Virus record (IMG/VR): IMGVR_UViG_3300046167_000417
Span: 1 to 64,000 of that record
Length of the DNA: 64,000 nucleotides
Origin: a virus
Reading direction: 5' to 3' (one strand)
The notes beneath the pieces are model-generated. The model saw only the letters and a list, made by a program, of their open reading frames with translations, made no database searches and was not told where the DNA came from. A program made the translations under genes and the position numbers. Every line of letters starts with the position of its first letter. Within the stretch, counting starts at the first letter, position 1. Of this stretch, positions 9,370 to 17,917 are shown in pieces.

Positions 9370-11634
9370 TTATGGTCCTACAAATCCACCTGATGGGACC
9401 GCTGTTGGAAACACGGTTGGATCTGTTGTGCCAGTACCTCCTCTTGGGTAGAATGGCGGATCTGCCATTATAACTTCAGTTAAATTTGTTCCTGGATTTT
9501 GTATAGTTGGTGTTTGACCAGCAGGAAGATACGTAACTATAGCGCCAGCATAACCAGTTGGAGCAACACCTGGCCAATTTTGATTTCGGGTCATTTCTAT
9601 TTTTAAATTAACCGCTGCGCTAGGTTGAAAATTATACGTACCCGTGGTGGTTGTTGGTGTAGGATTTTTTTCACCTGGACTAACGCCTTCTGTTATTTGA
9701 GTTGAAGTTCTAGACAAACCTTCTAATCTAGCAACTCTTTGAAAAGAACCGTTAAAACCTGTGTTTTGGTTTGAACCTTGACTTGTTACATCGCTAACAA
9801 AGTATCCACCAACAGTATTGGTGCCACTACCTAGTGTACCATCAGGATATGTACCTCCGTTTTCAGTACAACCTCGAACATCACAAAAGCCAGGGTTTTG
9901 CTTACTAGAAGCAATCCATATATCTACATCATTTGCTGTCCAGTTTTGAATTTGACCTTGCCAAATAGGTAGATTGTTTGAGCTAGTAATAGTATTTAGC
10001 GATATATCTGATTGAGTACCTTCATATGCTGGATTTGGATTACCCTGTGTATATGAAGCGTATACTACTTGACCCGTGTAGTTAGCTGCTCCAACAGTGT
10101 AATTCATGTAAGTATATGTAACAGCTCCCACGTCGTCTGTAAGACTAAAATATAAAGAATAAGCACCTACTTGTTGGTAATTACCAGTAGTAGCATTACC
10201 AGATAATACAAATTGTCTATACTTAATAGGGCTTGAGCCACTAGCTGTTTGATTAGCTTGATATACTATACTTGCAAAATCACTTATATTTCCAGAAGTG
10301 CCTGAGTTACCAGGGTAAACACCGTAATATGTTACACTACCCGCATTGTTTGTATACCTAGCACCTACAAAATCCCAACCATTATTACTACTAAAAGTCG
10401 CAGAATCACCATTAGTTGGATATCCAACACCGGATGTTATAGCACTACCATTTAAACCTAATGGGCTAAGGCTACGCGCGCCTGCGTTTGGATACATACC
10501 AACTATCAATCCTCCAGTGTTAGGGACTGTAAAAGGAGGTAAAGTGTTAATTATAACAGGTGGATCGTTTTGTAATTGTAAAGTTACAGTTTCAAAAGTA
10601 TCAACACCACCTAAACTCCATTTAAGATTAACTTCAAATTTACCTCTCCACGTAACATCATACAAGTTTGAGTTACTACCGCCGGCGAAAAACCCATTGG
10701 GATCATTAGGTCCTTGAGCTGTTGTTATATTAAAACTACCATTACCAACGGCCACTAGGTTAAATCTACTTATATAATCTATATTAGTGTCTATGGCTTG
10801 TGTCGTTGGATTGTAAGAAAAAATATTTACAATAGAACAAGAGGCAGATGTAACTATTTGACCACCACTAGTTGGAAAAAAGTTACCAGTTATAGTACTA
10901 CCTATAACGTCGTTTTCAGAGAAAGAAACTGATACGCTCGAAAAAGTAGATCCATTTATATCGCCGCTTTCGTTTTGTATATCAGAATTTAAATCAGATA
11001 TAAGCTGTGCTGAAGATGTCTCGTAAAATAATTCTAATTGTGATACGAAAGGAGATGTTTCATAAATAGCTAAACCTAAGTTTGCTGGATATGGATCAGT
11101 ACCTGTGGGTTGAGTGTAAAGCGACTCGTCTAAACCAACTGGTTTTCTAGTAGAAAGCTTAGCAACGTAAGGTTTTGTGTTAAAATTATATATAGAATAT
11201 GGGTTAACATCACCTGCAGCTGTTGGTATAGGATTTGCTGCGTCACCGGTTAAAAGAGGGAATACATCTTTTATTGTTCCAACTAAATCAACTGAGTCAG
11301 GAGAAAATGCAGGATCAAATTGCTTTGTTTGAGTTGAAAAATTATTCACAACTACAGGAACTATATTTGTTACTCTAGGAAACATTGTTTCATCAGACGT
11401 AAATTGATCTTGTAATGGACCAACGTCTTGTAAATTTCTAGGTACTTTGTTTATATTATCAGATATTAAAGTTATAAAACCAGTTTCTCCTTCTTCTAAA
11501 GTAGAGCTTTTAATTGGATAACCATTTATTATACCAGGTAAGTAAACATTATAATAATCTTGCTGTTGTTGTTTTACTCCAAACTTATAAGTGTAAAAAC
11601 CATTTACGTTTATATCGTAAGTAGCACGAGTCAT
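9370..11634 (-). CDS. Large tail protein, C-terminal half (probably fused in frame +1 to the upstream ORF)
   Basis: 754 aa from the first ATG, but the same frame is open upstream to 11724 and overlaps the end of the 859-aa ORF. The 76-base gap contains only sense codons of this frame (PKEEIDVKYLFSNTPDL and onward), whereas neighbouring genes lie a few to a few tens of bases apart. Removing one A of the AAA at 11716-11718 would fuse both into a protein of about 1,640 aa. The sequence is Ser/Thr/Asn/Gly-rich with probable Ig-like beta repeats (residues 240-520), as expected for an extended tail protein. Confidence 0.65.
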   Translation of the reverse strand: MTRATYDINVNGFYTYKFGVKQQQQDYYNVYLPGIINGYPIKSSTLEEGETGFITLISDNINKVPRNLQDVGPLQDQFTSDETMFPRVTNIVPVVVNNFSTQTKQFDPAFSPDSVDLVGTIKDVFPLLTGDAANPIPTAAGDVNPYSIYNFNTKPYVAKLSTRKPVGLDESLYTQPTGTDPYPANLGLAIYETSPFVSQLELFYETSSAQLISDLNSDIQNESGDINGSTFSSVSVSFSENDVIGSTITGNFFPTSGGQIVTSASCSIVNIFSYNPTTQAIDTNIDYISRFNLVAVGNGSFNITTAQGPNDPNGFFAGGSNSNLYDVTWRGKFEVNLKWSLGGVDTFETVTLQLQNDPPVIINTLPPFTVPNTGGLIVGMYPNAGARSLSPLGLNGSAITSGVGYPTNGDSATFSSNNGWDFVGARYTNNAGSVTYYGVYPGNSGTSGNISDFASIVYQANQTASGSSPIKYRQFVLSGNATTGNYQQVGAYSLYFSLTDDVGAVTYTYMNYTVGAANYTGQVVYASYTQGNPNPAYEGTQSDISLNTITSSNNLPIWQGQIQNWTANDVDIWIASSKQNPGFCDVRGCTENGGTYPDGTLGSGTNTVGGYFVSDVTSQGSNQNTGFNGSFQRVARLEGLSRTSTQITEGVSPGEKNPTPTTTTGTYNFQPSAAVNLKIEMTRNQNWPGVAPTGYAGAIVTYLPAGQTPTIQNPGTNLTEVIMADPPFYPRGGTGTTDPTVFPTAVPSGGFVGP

Positions 11635-11710
11635 GTTCGACGTTAGGTCAGGTTCTGGTTGTTGAAGATCTGGCGTATTAGAGAACAGATATTTAACATC
11701 TATTTCTTCC

Positions 11711-14290
11711 TTAGGTTTGTATAGTTATATTATAAACAGGTGTCGAACTGGATGGTGTTACAGTTACTATATCAGTGTAGTCTATATACTGGCCTGACAT
11801 TTTTCTACCAACTGAAAAACATCTACCATAATTTGTAGTAAAATTATCAAACATAAGCCCAGTTCCATTTGAGCGCACCCCAGCTGATCCTAACTTATAT
11901 TGATAGTATCTATTAGGTCCAAACAACAACTCTACTTTAACGTTAAAACCAGGAGTTATAGCGTTATTAAATACAACGTTTACATGAGCTAAACTAACAC
12001 TTGCTGTGTAATCATCGTTTATTTTTTTTAGTATCCAACCATTACCTTCATTAACATATACATTGAGAATGTTAGCATTATTTTGGAAATCAACAGCTTT
12101 GATAGCATAAGCAAAAAATGTTGTTGTTAAATTTGTTGTGTTTGCGGTAAAGTATTGATAACTTTGACTTTCAAAATAAGGATACAAAGCTCCTGTGCCC
12201 GTGGTTCCAGTTCCATCTTCAATATTTACAGCATAATACTCTCCTTGAGCATAAGCACCTGGGTAACCCGATGTTAAAGAGTTTTCTGGTATAGGTTGAA
12301 GATAGTTTACAGAAAGCGTATCACCAGGCCAATTTAATATATTACCATTAAATTGCAAGGTGTTGTAATCAGAAAACACGTTAGAGCCTGGTTGAGGATC
12401 ACCATTGACGTCTAATAAACCGTCATAATTAGACAAAACAATATCAGTTTGTCTACCAAACTTATCTGCTAAAACTATACCAACTTGATAATTTCTGTTT
12501 TGCTTTAATGAATGTTGTGGATATTCTATAAATTGCTGAGTAGATTTATCAGCTACAGACGTGTAATAATCTAAACCTAACGGTGCTGTGTAACTTTCTA
12601 CGTAATTAGAATATAATATTCTATTACCACTAGATTCTTGTGCTAAAGCTCTAACAGGCACCTTGTCGAAAACCCTAGTGGTCTCAGACGCTGGCATTGT
12701 TTTGATAGGTTGCTTAGATTGATAATTGTATTGATATACATTAGTATAATTTAAATTACTTATAAACGCGGCGTCAACATCTACTTTTTCTAATATCTGA
12801 TAAGCCTGCTTGTCTGACTCCTTATATATTATCTCTATGGCTTTTATTTTGTAGTTGTTTATTATATCTATACAAGGAAGTTTAATGTTTAGTACAGCAT
12901 TGTTAATACTGTTCTGCATAAACTCAACTACAGTAGTAATAAAAGCCTGAGTTTCATCATCATTAATAAACTTACCTTCATGTTCAGGTATAAAAACATC
13001 TTGACTAAAAGGAGCTACTACTGAGTATTCGTTGTCGTCAAACTTAAATCTATAGCTAAATCTAACAAACTTATCTTTTAATAACTCGGGATCTCCATTC
13101 CAACCGTTATAACCTGCTTCTTTTATAACTCTTACAGACATTCCGTAAGAAGATGGACTTGTTAATGTTGTGACTGGTAAAGCGTTAGTGTTACTAAAGT
13201 TAACATAAAGATTATTTGCGGTAATAGCATCACTCGTCCAAAACCTAGCTCTTGTAGTTAATTCTCTAAAGTCATTACTGCTAGACGCACCTTGTCTCCA
13301 ACCACCAGGCTTAACATTCATTCCGTTAGCATTTGTGTTTGCTTGAGGTGGATTGTCCCAGAGCGTTGTGCTTTTGAAAAGATTAGAAGTAGCTCCACCA
13401 GCACCTATAATGCCATTCCATTGTGCAGTTGTTGGTATTGTAAATCCTATAGGTGCTAAGCCTCTAGAATCCATTACAGCATATTTGTTGTATAAAACAC
13501 CATAAGTAACTTCGTTTCCTATGTATTCATCATAATAGCAAAAAGCTCCATACTGACCGGTGTCTGCGGCTTGCCACGAAGCTAAAGTCTGTGCTTCAAC
13601 TATTGGGTCTCCATTTCTATATCTAGTTACAGCTAAGTTAGAGTCACTAACCTCGTATACACCTACTGGTACAGTGTCTGGATCAGCGGCGTTTGTCATT
13701 GTAGAAGGGTAAGTATCTAGCTCTGGCGAATAATTGTTTATAAGAGGAGCTCTTAAATTTAAATACTGAGGTGGAAATATAGGTGCAAACTTTGCTACAG
13801 AAATTTGGTCTTCATTAAAGTAATAGGTAGAAGGTTGTTCTACATTTATTTTCCTAGGTTGATTTCTGTTATCTGTCCAAAATAGTAAGTTTTCAACTAA
13901 ATTAACACCTAACACTGGACTTTGTGTTGAAAAGTTCAACCAATATCCTTCAACTTTTACGTTTGTAGTATCAAGTATAGAATTATACACTAGTATCTGG
14001 CATAAGGCTGTGCTTGGCGCTAGCGCAACGCCACTCCAGTTTGTTTTAAAATAATACACAAGAGAATTAGCGTCGTCAACGAAATACCCTATCACCTCAC
14101 CAGCTTCATCATATTCGTTAGATGTAACTTTATTGTTACCTAATATAGACTCCAAAGCTCCAACGTCACTTGCTTCTGATCTAGAGACAGCTATATTTAA
14201 AGCGTCTCTGTATTCGTTATTTGGTATAAGTCTCTCGTCTAAATCTTTATTCATTTTAGACTTGATGAAACTATTTTTAGCCTCTGCCAT
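11711..14290 (-). CDS. Tail tubular/stabilisation protein with an inserted FISUMP domain
   Basis: 859 aa. The N-terminus (FIKSKMNKDLDERLIPNNEY, then EYRDALNIAVSRSE) matches the gp12-like tail tube or stabilisation proteins of Bacteroidota podoviruses as I know them. The backbone continues after residue 393 (PELLKDKFVRFSYRFKFDD). Between about residues 220 and 391 lies a FISUMP (Fibrobacter major paralogous) module: YGVLYNKYAVMDSRGLAP, IPTTAQWN, LKPGGWR-like VKPGGWRQG, FWTSDA, SYGMSVRVIKE. The ORF stops at 11711 where an overlapping +1 frame carries on into the next tail ORF, so the true protein may be longer. Confidence 0.75.
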   Translation of the reverse strand: MAEAKNSFIKSKMNKDLDERLIPNNEYRDALNIAVSRSEASDVGALESILGNNKVTSNEYDEAGEVIGYFVDDANSLVYYFKTNWSGVALAPSTALCQILVYNSILDTTNVKVEGYWLNFSTQSPVLGVNLVENLLFWTDNRNQPRKINVEQPSTYYFNEDQISVAKFAPIFPPQYLNLRAPLINNYSPELDTYPSTMTNAADPDTVPVGVYEVSDSNLAVTRYRNGDPIVEAQTLASWQAADTGQYGAFCYYDEYIGNEVTYGVLYNKYAVMDSRGLAPIGFTIPTTAQWNGIIGAGGATSNLFKSTTLWDNPPQANTNANGMNVKPGGWRQGASSSNDFRELTTRARFWTSDAITANNLYVNFSNTNALPVTTLTSPSSYGMSVRVIKEAGYNGWNGDPELLKDKFVRFSYRFKFDDNEYSVVAPFSQDVFIPEHEGKFINDDETQAFITTVVEFMQNSINNAVLNIKLPCIDIINNYKIKAIEIIYKESDKQAYQILEKVDVDAAFISNLNYTNVYQYNYQSKQPIKTMPASETTRVFDKVPVRALAQESSGNRILYSNYVESYTAPLGLDYYTSVADKSTQQFIEYPQHSLKQNRNYQVGIVLADKFGRQTDIVLSNYDGLLDVNGDPQPGSNVFSDYNTLQFNGNILNWPGDTLSVNYLQPIPENSLTSGYPGAYAQGEYYAVNIEDGTGTTGTGALYPYFESQSYQYFTANTTNLTTTFFAYAIKAVDFQNNANILNVYVNEGNGWILKKINDDYTASVSLAHVNVVFNNAITPGFNVKVELLFGPNRYYQYKLGSAGVRSNGTGLMFDNFTTNYGRCFSVGRKMSGQYIDYTDIVTVTPSSSTPVYNITIQT

Positions 14291-14293
14291 GTA

Positions 14294-14797
14294 TTAATTT
14301 TTTACTTTTCCGTCTGGTAAATATTTTTTTAATCTATCTAATATTTTAGTGCTAGTGTTTTTAGAAAACAAAGATCCAAGTGAACCTACAAAATTATTAG
14401 TTGCATCTTCTACTGATTCTAAAATAGGTCTGCCTTCTTTTATATTTTGAGCTTCGTGAATTAATCCGCCTACATTAGAACCAATAACACCAATAGTTTT
14501 ACCTGGTAGTGTTTTTCCAAAAGAACCTAACTTGTCTTGTATTGATCTAGAAGTTTGATCACCAGCAAAATAATGTCTAGCCGTATCGCCGTGCTCAAAA
14601 GAGTTTTGCTCTTTCATTAAACCATCTTTGTCTGGAGTAATACTTAAATACTCATCAGTTCTTTGTCTTGCTTTTTCTTGTGGAAAGTTTAAAGCCTCTT
14701 CAGCTTTATGTTCTATGTTTGAAAAAGCGTTAGACTGGTTTGGTGGATCTTGTTTGTTAATAGGGTTTTTACCCGTAAATTTTGATGAAAAACTCAT
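14294..14797 (-). CDS. Unknown tail-module protein, 167 aa
   Basis: No family is firmly recognised. A His/Asp-containing core (FEHGDTARHYFAGDQTSR) is followed by a Gly-rich helix (IGVIGSNVGGLIHEAQN), suggesting a small helical domain, possibly membrane-interacting or lytic. The N-terminal 50 residues are polar and disordered. It lies between the ring-type protein and the large tail protein with only 3-5 bases on each side, so it is co-transcribed with the virion genes. Confidence 0.6.
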   Translation of the reverse strand: MSFSSKFTGKNPINKQDPPNQSNAFSNIEHKAEEALNFPQEKARQRTDEYLSITPDKDGLMKEQNSFEHGDTARHYFAGDQTSRSIQDKLGSFGKTLPGKTIGVIGSNVGGLIHEAQNIKEGRPILESVEDATNNFVGSLGSLFSKNTSTKILDRLKKYLPDGKVKN

Positions 14798-14802
14798 GTG
14801 AC

Positions 14803-16071
14803 TTAATGTTTAATCCATTTAGATTTACCTCTCATCACTTGAACTATTTCGTCAAGTTTTATATTAGATAATCTTATTTTAGCATTTCTTAATTTAGAGC
14901 TTTTTTCTCTTCTTAGTCTTTGAACTATGTACTCTGGTTGATTTATTCTAGTAGATATAAGAGCATGTAATATATAAGCATACATTGCGTCTTCAGCCAT
15001 TTTAGGTATTCTACTATCTAGGTCAAAAGCTAGTCCATCTGAGATGTACTCTAGTACTATTAGTTTACCAACTAAATTACTTGAAAAAGAAACTTTACCT
15101 TCTCTTTCGTTCATATTAAACCATCCGTTCATTTGAGAGTACTGAGGATCCATTCCATACATTCTTCCGTAACCAGATCCAATAGTATTGCCTAAGTCAC
15201 CCCAGTTGTAAGCCCACATATCATTTGTAAAATCATTGGTAAAATTACCGTCAATAAAATCAGTGTTAGCGTTATGCCATCTTTCCTGAGTTATAGACGT
15301 TCCTTCTATGTCGTTACCCCATTGATCTTGAGTTGGTATACCTGCTGAGTCTTGAGCTTGAGTGTAGTAAGGGCTAGTTGTTAAGTTGTTGGCTGGATAC
15401 ATAGGTCTTTTAACACCTAATTCATCAATCCAAGACATACTTACATAGTTAACATAGTCTTGAGGCAGCACTAAAGTAAGCTCGTTAGGTACAGTTAGTT
15501 CAGCTTTTTTTATACTTTTTAAAGTGTCATAGCTAAACTCTTGCATTGCTCTTTTAGTGTGGAATATTACATCCGTTCTTTTAGCGTTTGGTATTAATTT
15601 ACCTTGCCCTATATATCCTACTAAGAAATTACTAACAATGTCGTTTAGTTTAATATATTGATATCCTCCGTAGTTATCTTCTACTGCTTGCCCGTATGCT
15701 TTTTCAGCCTCTGTGTTGGCGTACTTACCACCACTTAATGTTTTTAATTGAACAACTATAAAAGCGTTTGCTTGTGGAGACGCAGTTAAAGATATAGTTT
15801 TGCCATTAGTAACTACTATTTCTGTAACCCATTGACTCCAGGTCCCAGCTAAACCGCTTTGACTTGTGTAAACTTTAAAGTTGTTTAAGCCATAGTCAGG
15901 GTCACTAGGATTCCAGCTAGTAGGACTTCCTAATATTAAGTCTGTATTAAAATCTGTTGTAAATTTTTGATTAGGTGCTACAGATCCAGCTCCTCTAAAG
16001 TCTTGCGTTCCTTGATAATACTGTTGAGAATTTTCAGTTATTAATCCGTTATTAGTAGGTTGTATAGCCAT
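14803..16071 (-). CDS. Ring/neck structural protein, 422 aa
   Basis: The protein begins with a polar segment, then a beta domain and a conserved-looking helix block (YIKLNDIVSNFLVGYIGQGK, IFHTKRAMQEFSYDTLKSIK). Its C-terminus is basic and helical (RLRREKSSKLRNAKIRLS). It resembles the collar/ring proteins placed after the major capsid gene in crAss-like phages. These proteins join portal and tail. It follows another ring-type gene by 6 bases. Confidence 0.6.
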   Translation of the reverse strand: MAIQPTNNGLITENSQQYYQGTQDFRGAGSVAPNQKFTTDFNTDLILGSPTSWNPSDPDYGLNNFKVYTSQSGLAGTWSQWVTEIVVTNGKTISLTASPQANAFIVVQLKTLSGGKYANTEAEKAYGQAVEDNYGGYQYIKLNDIVSNFLVGYIGQGKLIPNAKRTDVIFHTKRAMQEFSYDTLKSIKKAELTVPNELTLVLPQDYVNYVSMSWIDELGVKRPMYPANNLTTSPYYTQAQDSAGIPTQDQWGNDIEGTSITQERWHNANTDFIDGNFTNDFTNDMWAYNWGDLGNTIGSGYGRMYGMDPQYSQMNGWFNMNEREGKVSFSSNLVGKLIVLEYISDGLAFDLDSRIPKMAEDAMYAYILHALISTRINQPEYIVQRLRREKSSKLRNAKIRLSNIKLDEIVQVMRGKSKWIKH

Positions 16072-16077
16072 TGTATA

Positions 16078-17010
16078 TTAGTTTCTTTCGTTTTGTGCCT
16101 CTTGAGCAATTTCACTAGCAGCGGCTTGAACTATACTTGGATCTTTTATTACAACTCCAGCATAAAGCAAAATTTGCAAAACAACATTTGTTTGTTCTGT
16201 TATATCTAACTGAAAGTCAACTGATGTTGAAGGATTCCACGTGTATGTATAGTCAGGAGCTGACGATGTAAAGTTCCAAACAACATCCGCTGGTTTTTTA
16301 ACGTAAGTAGCTTGTACGTTAGAATTTATTGATTGAGGATATATAGTTATTTTATTATCTTCGTATATGTAAACTGGAAAATAAGTTGAAGGTTTAGTTA
16401 TTGTAGATAAGTTTAATTGAGCTAGTTCATTTCTTTGAACAGCTTCAACCTCTTTGTCGTCATTATAAATAACAGTACCTAACTTATAAAAATCTAAAGG
16501 ATACAATGTTATAACTATACTTACGCCTACCCCTAGTGCTCCAGCTGTTAAATTAAAATTACCACCTGTTATATTGTAGTTGGTGTATACAACACCATTA
16601 ACAGTTACAACAACTTGGCTTTGTTCAACCTGAGCTTGAGTTATAGTTGTTAAAGGATATGATATAGTGTTTAGTGTTCCTGTTAAGTTTTGAGTTCCAG
16701 TAGCTGTCCCTGAAGATGTTGGGGTTGTAAAAAAACCTGGTTGCGTGGTAGTTGGCGCCGTATAAGTACAAGAGCCTATAGTTTTAAAAACGTCAAGTTT
16801 TTCCTGTACGCTTTTATACCTGTTGCCGTATTCACTTTCGTTTTGCGGCACTCGTAGTTGTTGGTTTATAGTTTCAAAGTAAGTGTCAACTATATCAAGC
16901 TGTACTTGAGTAGCTAACTTGTTAAACTCGTTAGGCGTGAGATAACCTCTTTGTTCCTTATTTATTATTAACAAGACTGTTTTATAAACTTGATCTACGT
17001 TTATTGCCAT
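16078..17010 (-). CDS. Ring/neck structural protein, 310 aa
   Basis: The N-terminal block VYKTVLLIINKEQRGYLTPN, followed by EFNKLATQVQLDIVDTYFE, is a signature I associate with a ring protein downstream of the capsid gene in Bacteroidota podoviruses. Residues 85-175 are a Thr/Asn/Gly-rich beta insertion and the C-terminus is an Ala-rich helix. The gene begins after a GC-rich hairpin at 17032-17051. Role in the neck is inferred from position and similarity. Confidence 0.6.
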   Translation of the reverse strand: MAINVDQVYKTVLLIINKEQRGYLTPNEFNKLATQVQLDIVDTYFETINQQLRVPQNESEYGNRYKSVQEKLDVFKTIGSCTYTAPTTTQPGFFTTPTSSGTATGTQNLTGTLNTISYPLTTITQAQVEQSQVVVTVNGVVYTNYNITGGNFNLTAGALGVGVSIVITLYPLDFYKLGTVIYNDDKEVEAVQRNELAQLNLSTITKPSTYFPVYIYEDNKITIYPQSINSNVQATYVKKPADVVWNFTSSAPDYTYTWNPSTSVDFQLDITEQTNVVLQILLYAGVVIKDPSIVQAAASEIAQEAQNERN

Positions 17011-17031
17011 TTTAATTTGTTTATTATAATA

Positions 17032-17051
17032 TGGGCCCGAGTGAACGAGCC
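17032..17051 (-). terminator. GC-rich hairpin between the 254-aa gene and the ring-protein gene
   Basis: On the minus strand a 7-bp stem (GGGCTCG / CGGGCCC, one G-U pair) with a 6-base loop stands out in AT-rich DNA. It lies just after the stop of the 254-aa gene and before the ATG at 17010. No U-tract follows, so it may be an RNA processing or pausing site and not a true terminator. Confidence 0.4.
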
Positions 17052-17069
17052 CTATATTAGTATTACATG

Positions 17070-17834
17070 TTATTTAAACTTTTTCTCGATAGACTTGTAT
17101 ATTTCTACTCCTTCGTCAGTCTTCAAGAAAGCAGCAAACGCTGCATATGGATTTTCATCAAATGGTACAGTCATTAATTTTCTTCCATTGCTAGCCCAAG
17201 TAAATACACGTTGATCTTGTGATAACTTTATTATTCTAGCTTCAGTGGCTTTTATACCAAAATTTCTTAATTGTACATTTTCATCATTTGCTAACTCCAT
17301 AAATAATTGTGGATTTGATTTAGCAAACATTAATAAATCTCTCTTTATTTCTTTAGAACTTAGTTTGTTTATGCTAGTTCCTATTTCCACTCTCAATACA
17401 GCTTCAGCTTGGTCTATATCCATATCTCTAGCTGCTAAAAGTGCTTGTATTTCCCACTCCATCCACTGTAATTCGTTAACAGCATTTTCTTGTGGTTTTA
17501 GTTCTTTAAATCTATGCCCTGACAAAGGGTGATATAAAGACAATAGTTTTTGTAAGTTTTGTTTTTCTTTTGGAACAGCTAAAACGCCGTCTCTAAAAGT
17601 TATATGACCCATTGTTGATTCTCCTTTGTGTTCATCTACAAAGACAGATGCTTGGTTTGTTGCGTACTTAAGTTCTCTTTGAGATCCTCTTGATTCATCA
17701 AACCACAATAATGGATGTTTTTTTGTATGCTTACTAGGTATTGTATAAGTCAATGGTGACTCATTACCTGTTAGATAGTAATTTCTATCTTTTATTTCCC
17801 ACTCAGTAGGTTTAGTTTGTTTTTTTGTTGACAT
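17070..17834 (-). CDS. Conserved capsid-module protein, 254 aa
   Basis: A charged protein immediately downstream of the major capsid gene. It starts with a basic arm (STKKQTKPTEWEIKDRNYYL), followed by a domain with SPLTYTIPSKHTKKHPLLWFD and an acidic helical middle (residues 115-200). No enzymatic motif is seen. Position after MCP suggests a capsid accessory or head-completion protein. It starts after a perfect terminator-like hairpin, so its expression may be lower than that of the capsid. Confidence 0.55.
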   Translation of the reverse strand: MSTKKQTKPTEWEIKDRNYYLTGNESPLTYTIPSKHTKKHPLLWFDESRGSQRELKYATNQASVFVDEHKGESTMGHITFRDGVLAVPKEKQNLQKLLSLYHPLSGHRFKELKPQENAVNELQWMEWEIQALLAARDMDIDQAEAVLRVEIGTSINKLSSKEIKRDLLMFAKSNPQLFMELANDENVQLRNFGIKATEARIIKLSQDQRVFTWASNGRKLMTVPFDENPYAAFAAFLKTDEGVEIYKSIEKKFK

Positions 17835-17862
17835 AATATAATATAATTAAATAATTTTATAA

Positions 17863-17877
17863 GGGTAATTGTTACCC
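17863..17877 (-). terminator. Hairpin terminator after the major capsid gene
   Basis: On the minus strand a perfect 6-bp inverted repeat (GGGTAA-CAA-TTACCC) is followed by TTAT and an AT-rich run. It lies 41 bases beyond the capsid stop codon. A larger imperfect fold pairs the flanks (GTAATT with AATTAC). It probably ends, or attenuates, the capsid transcript. Confidence 0.5.
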
Positions 17878-17917
17878 CCGTAATTACAACGAGGGTAAGA
17901 ATTACATTTGTTGAATC

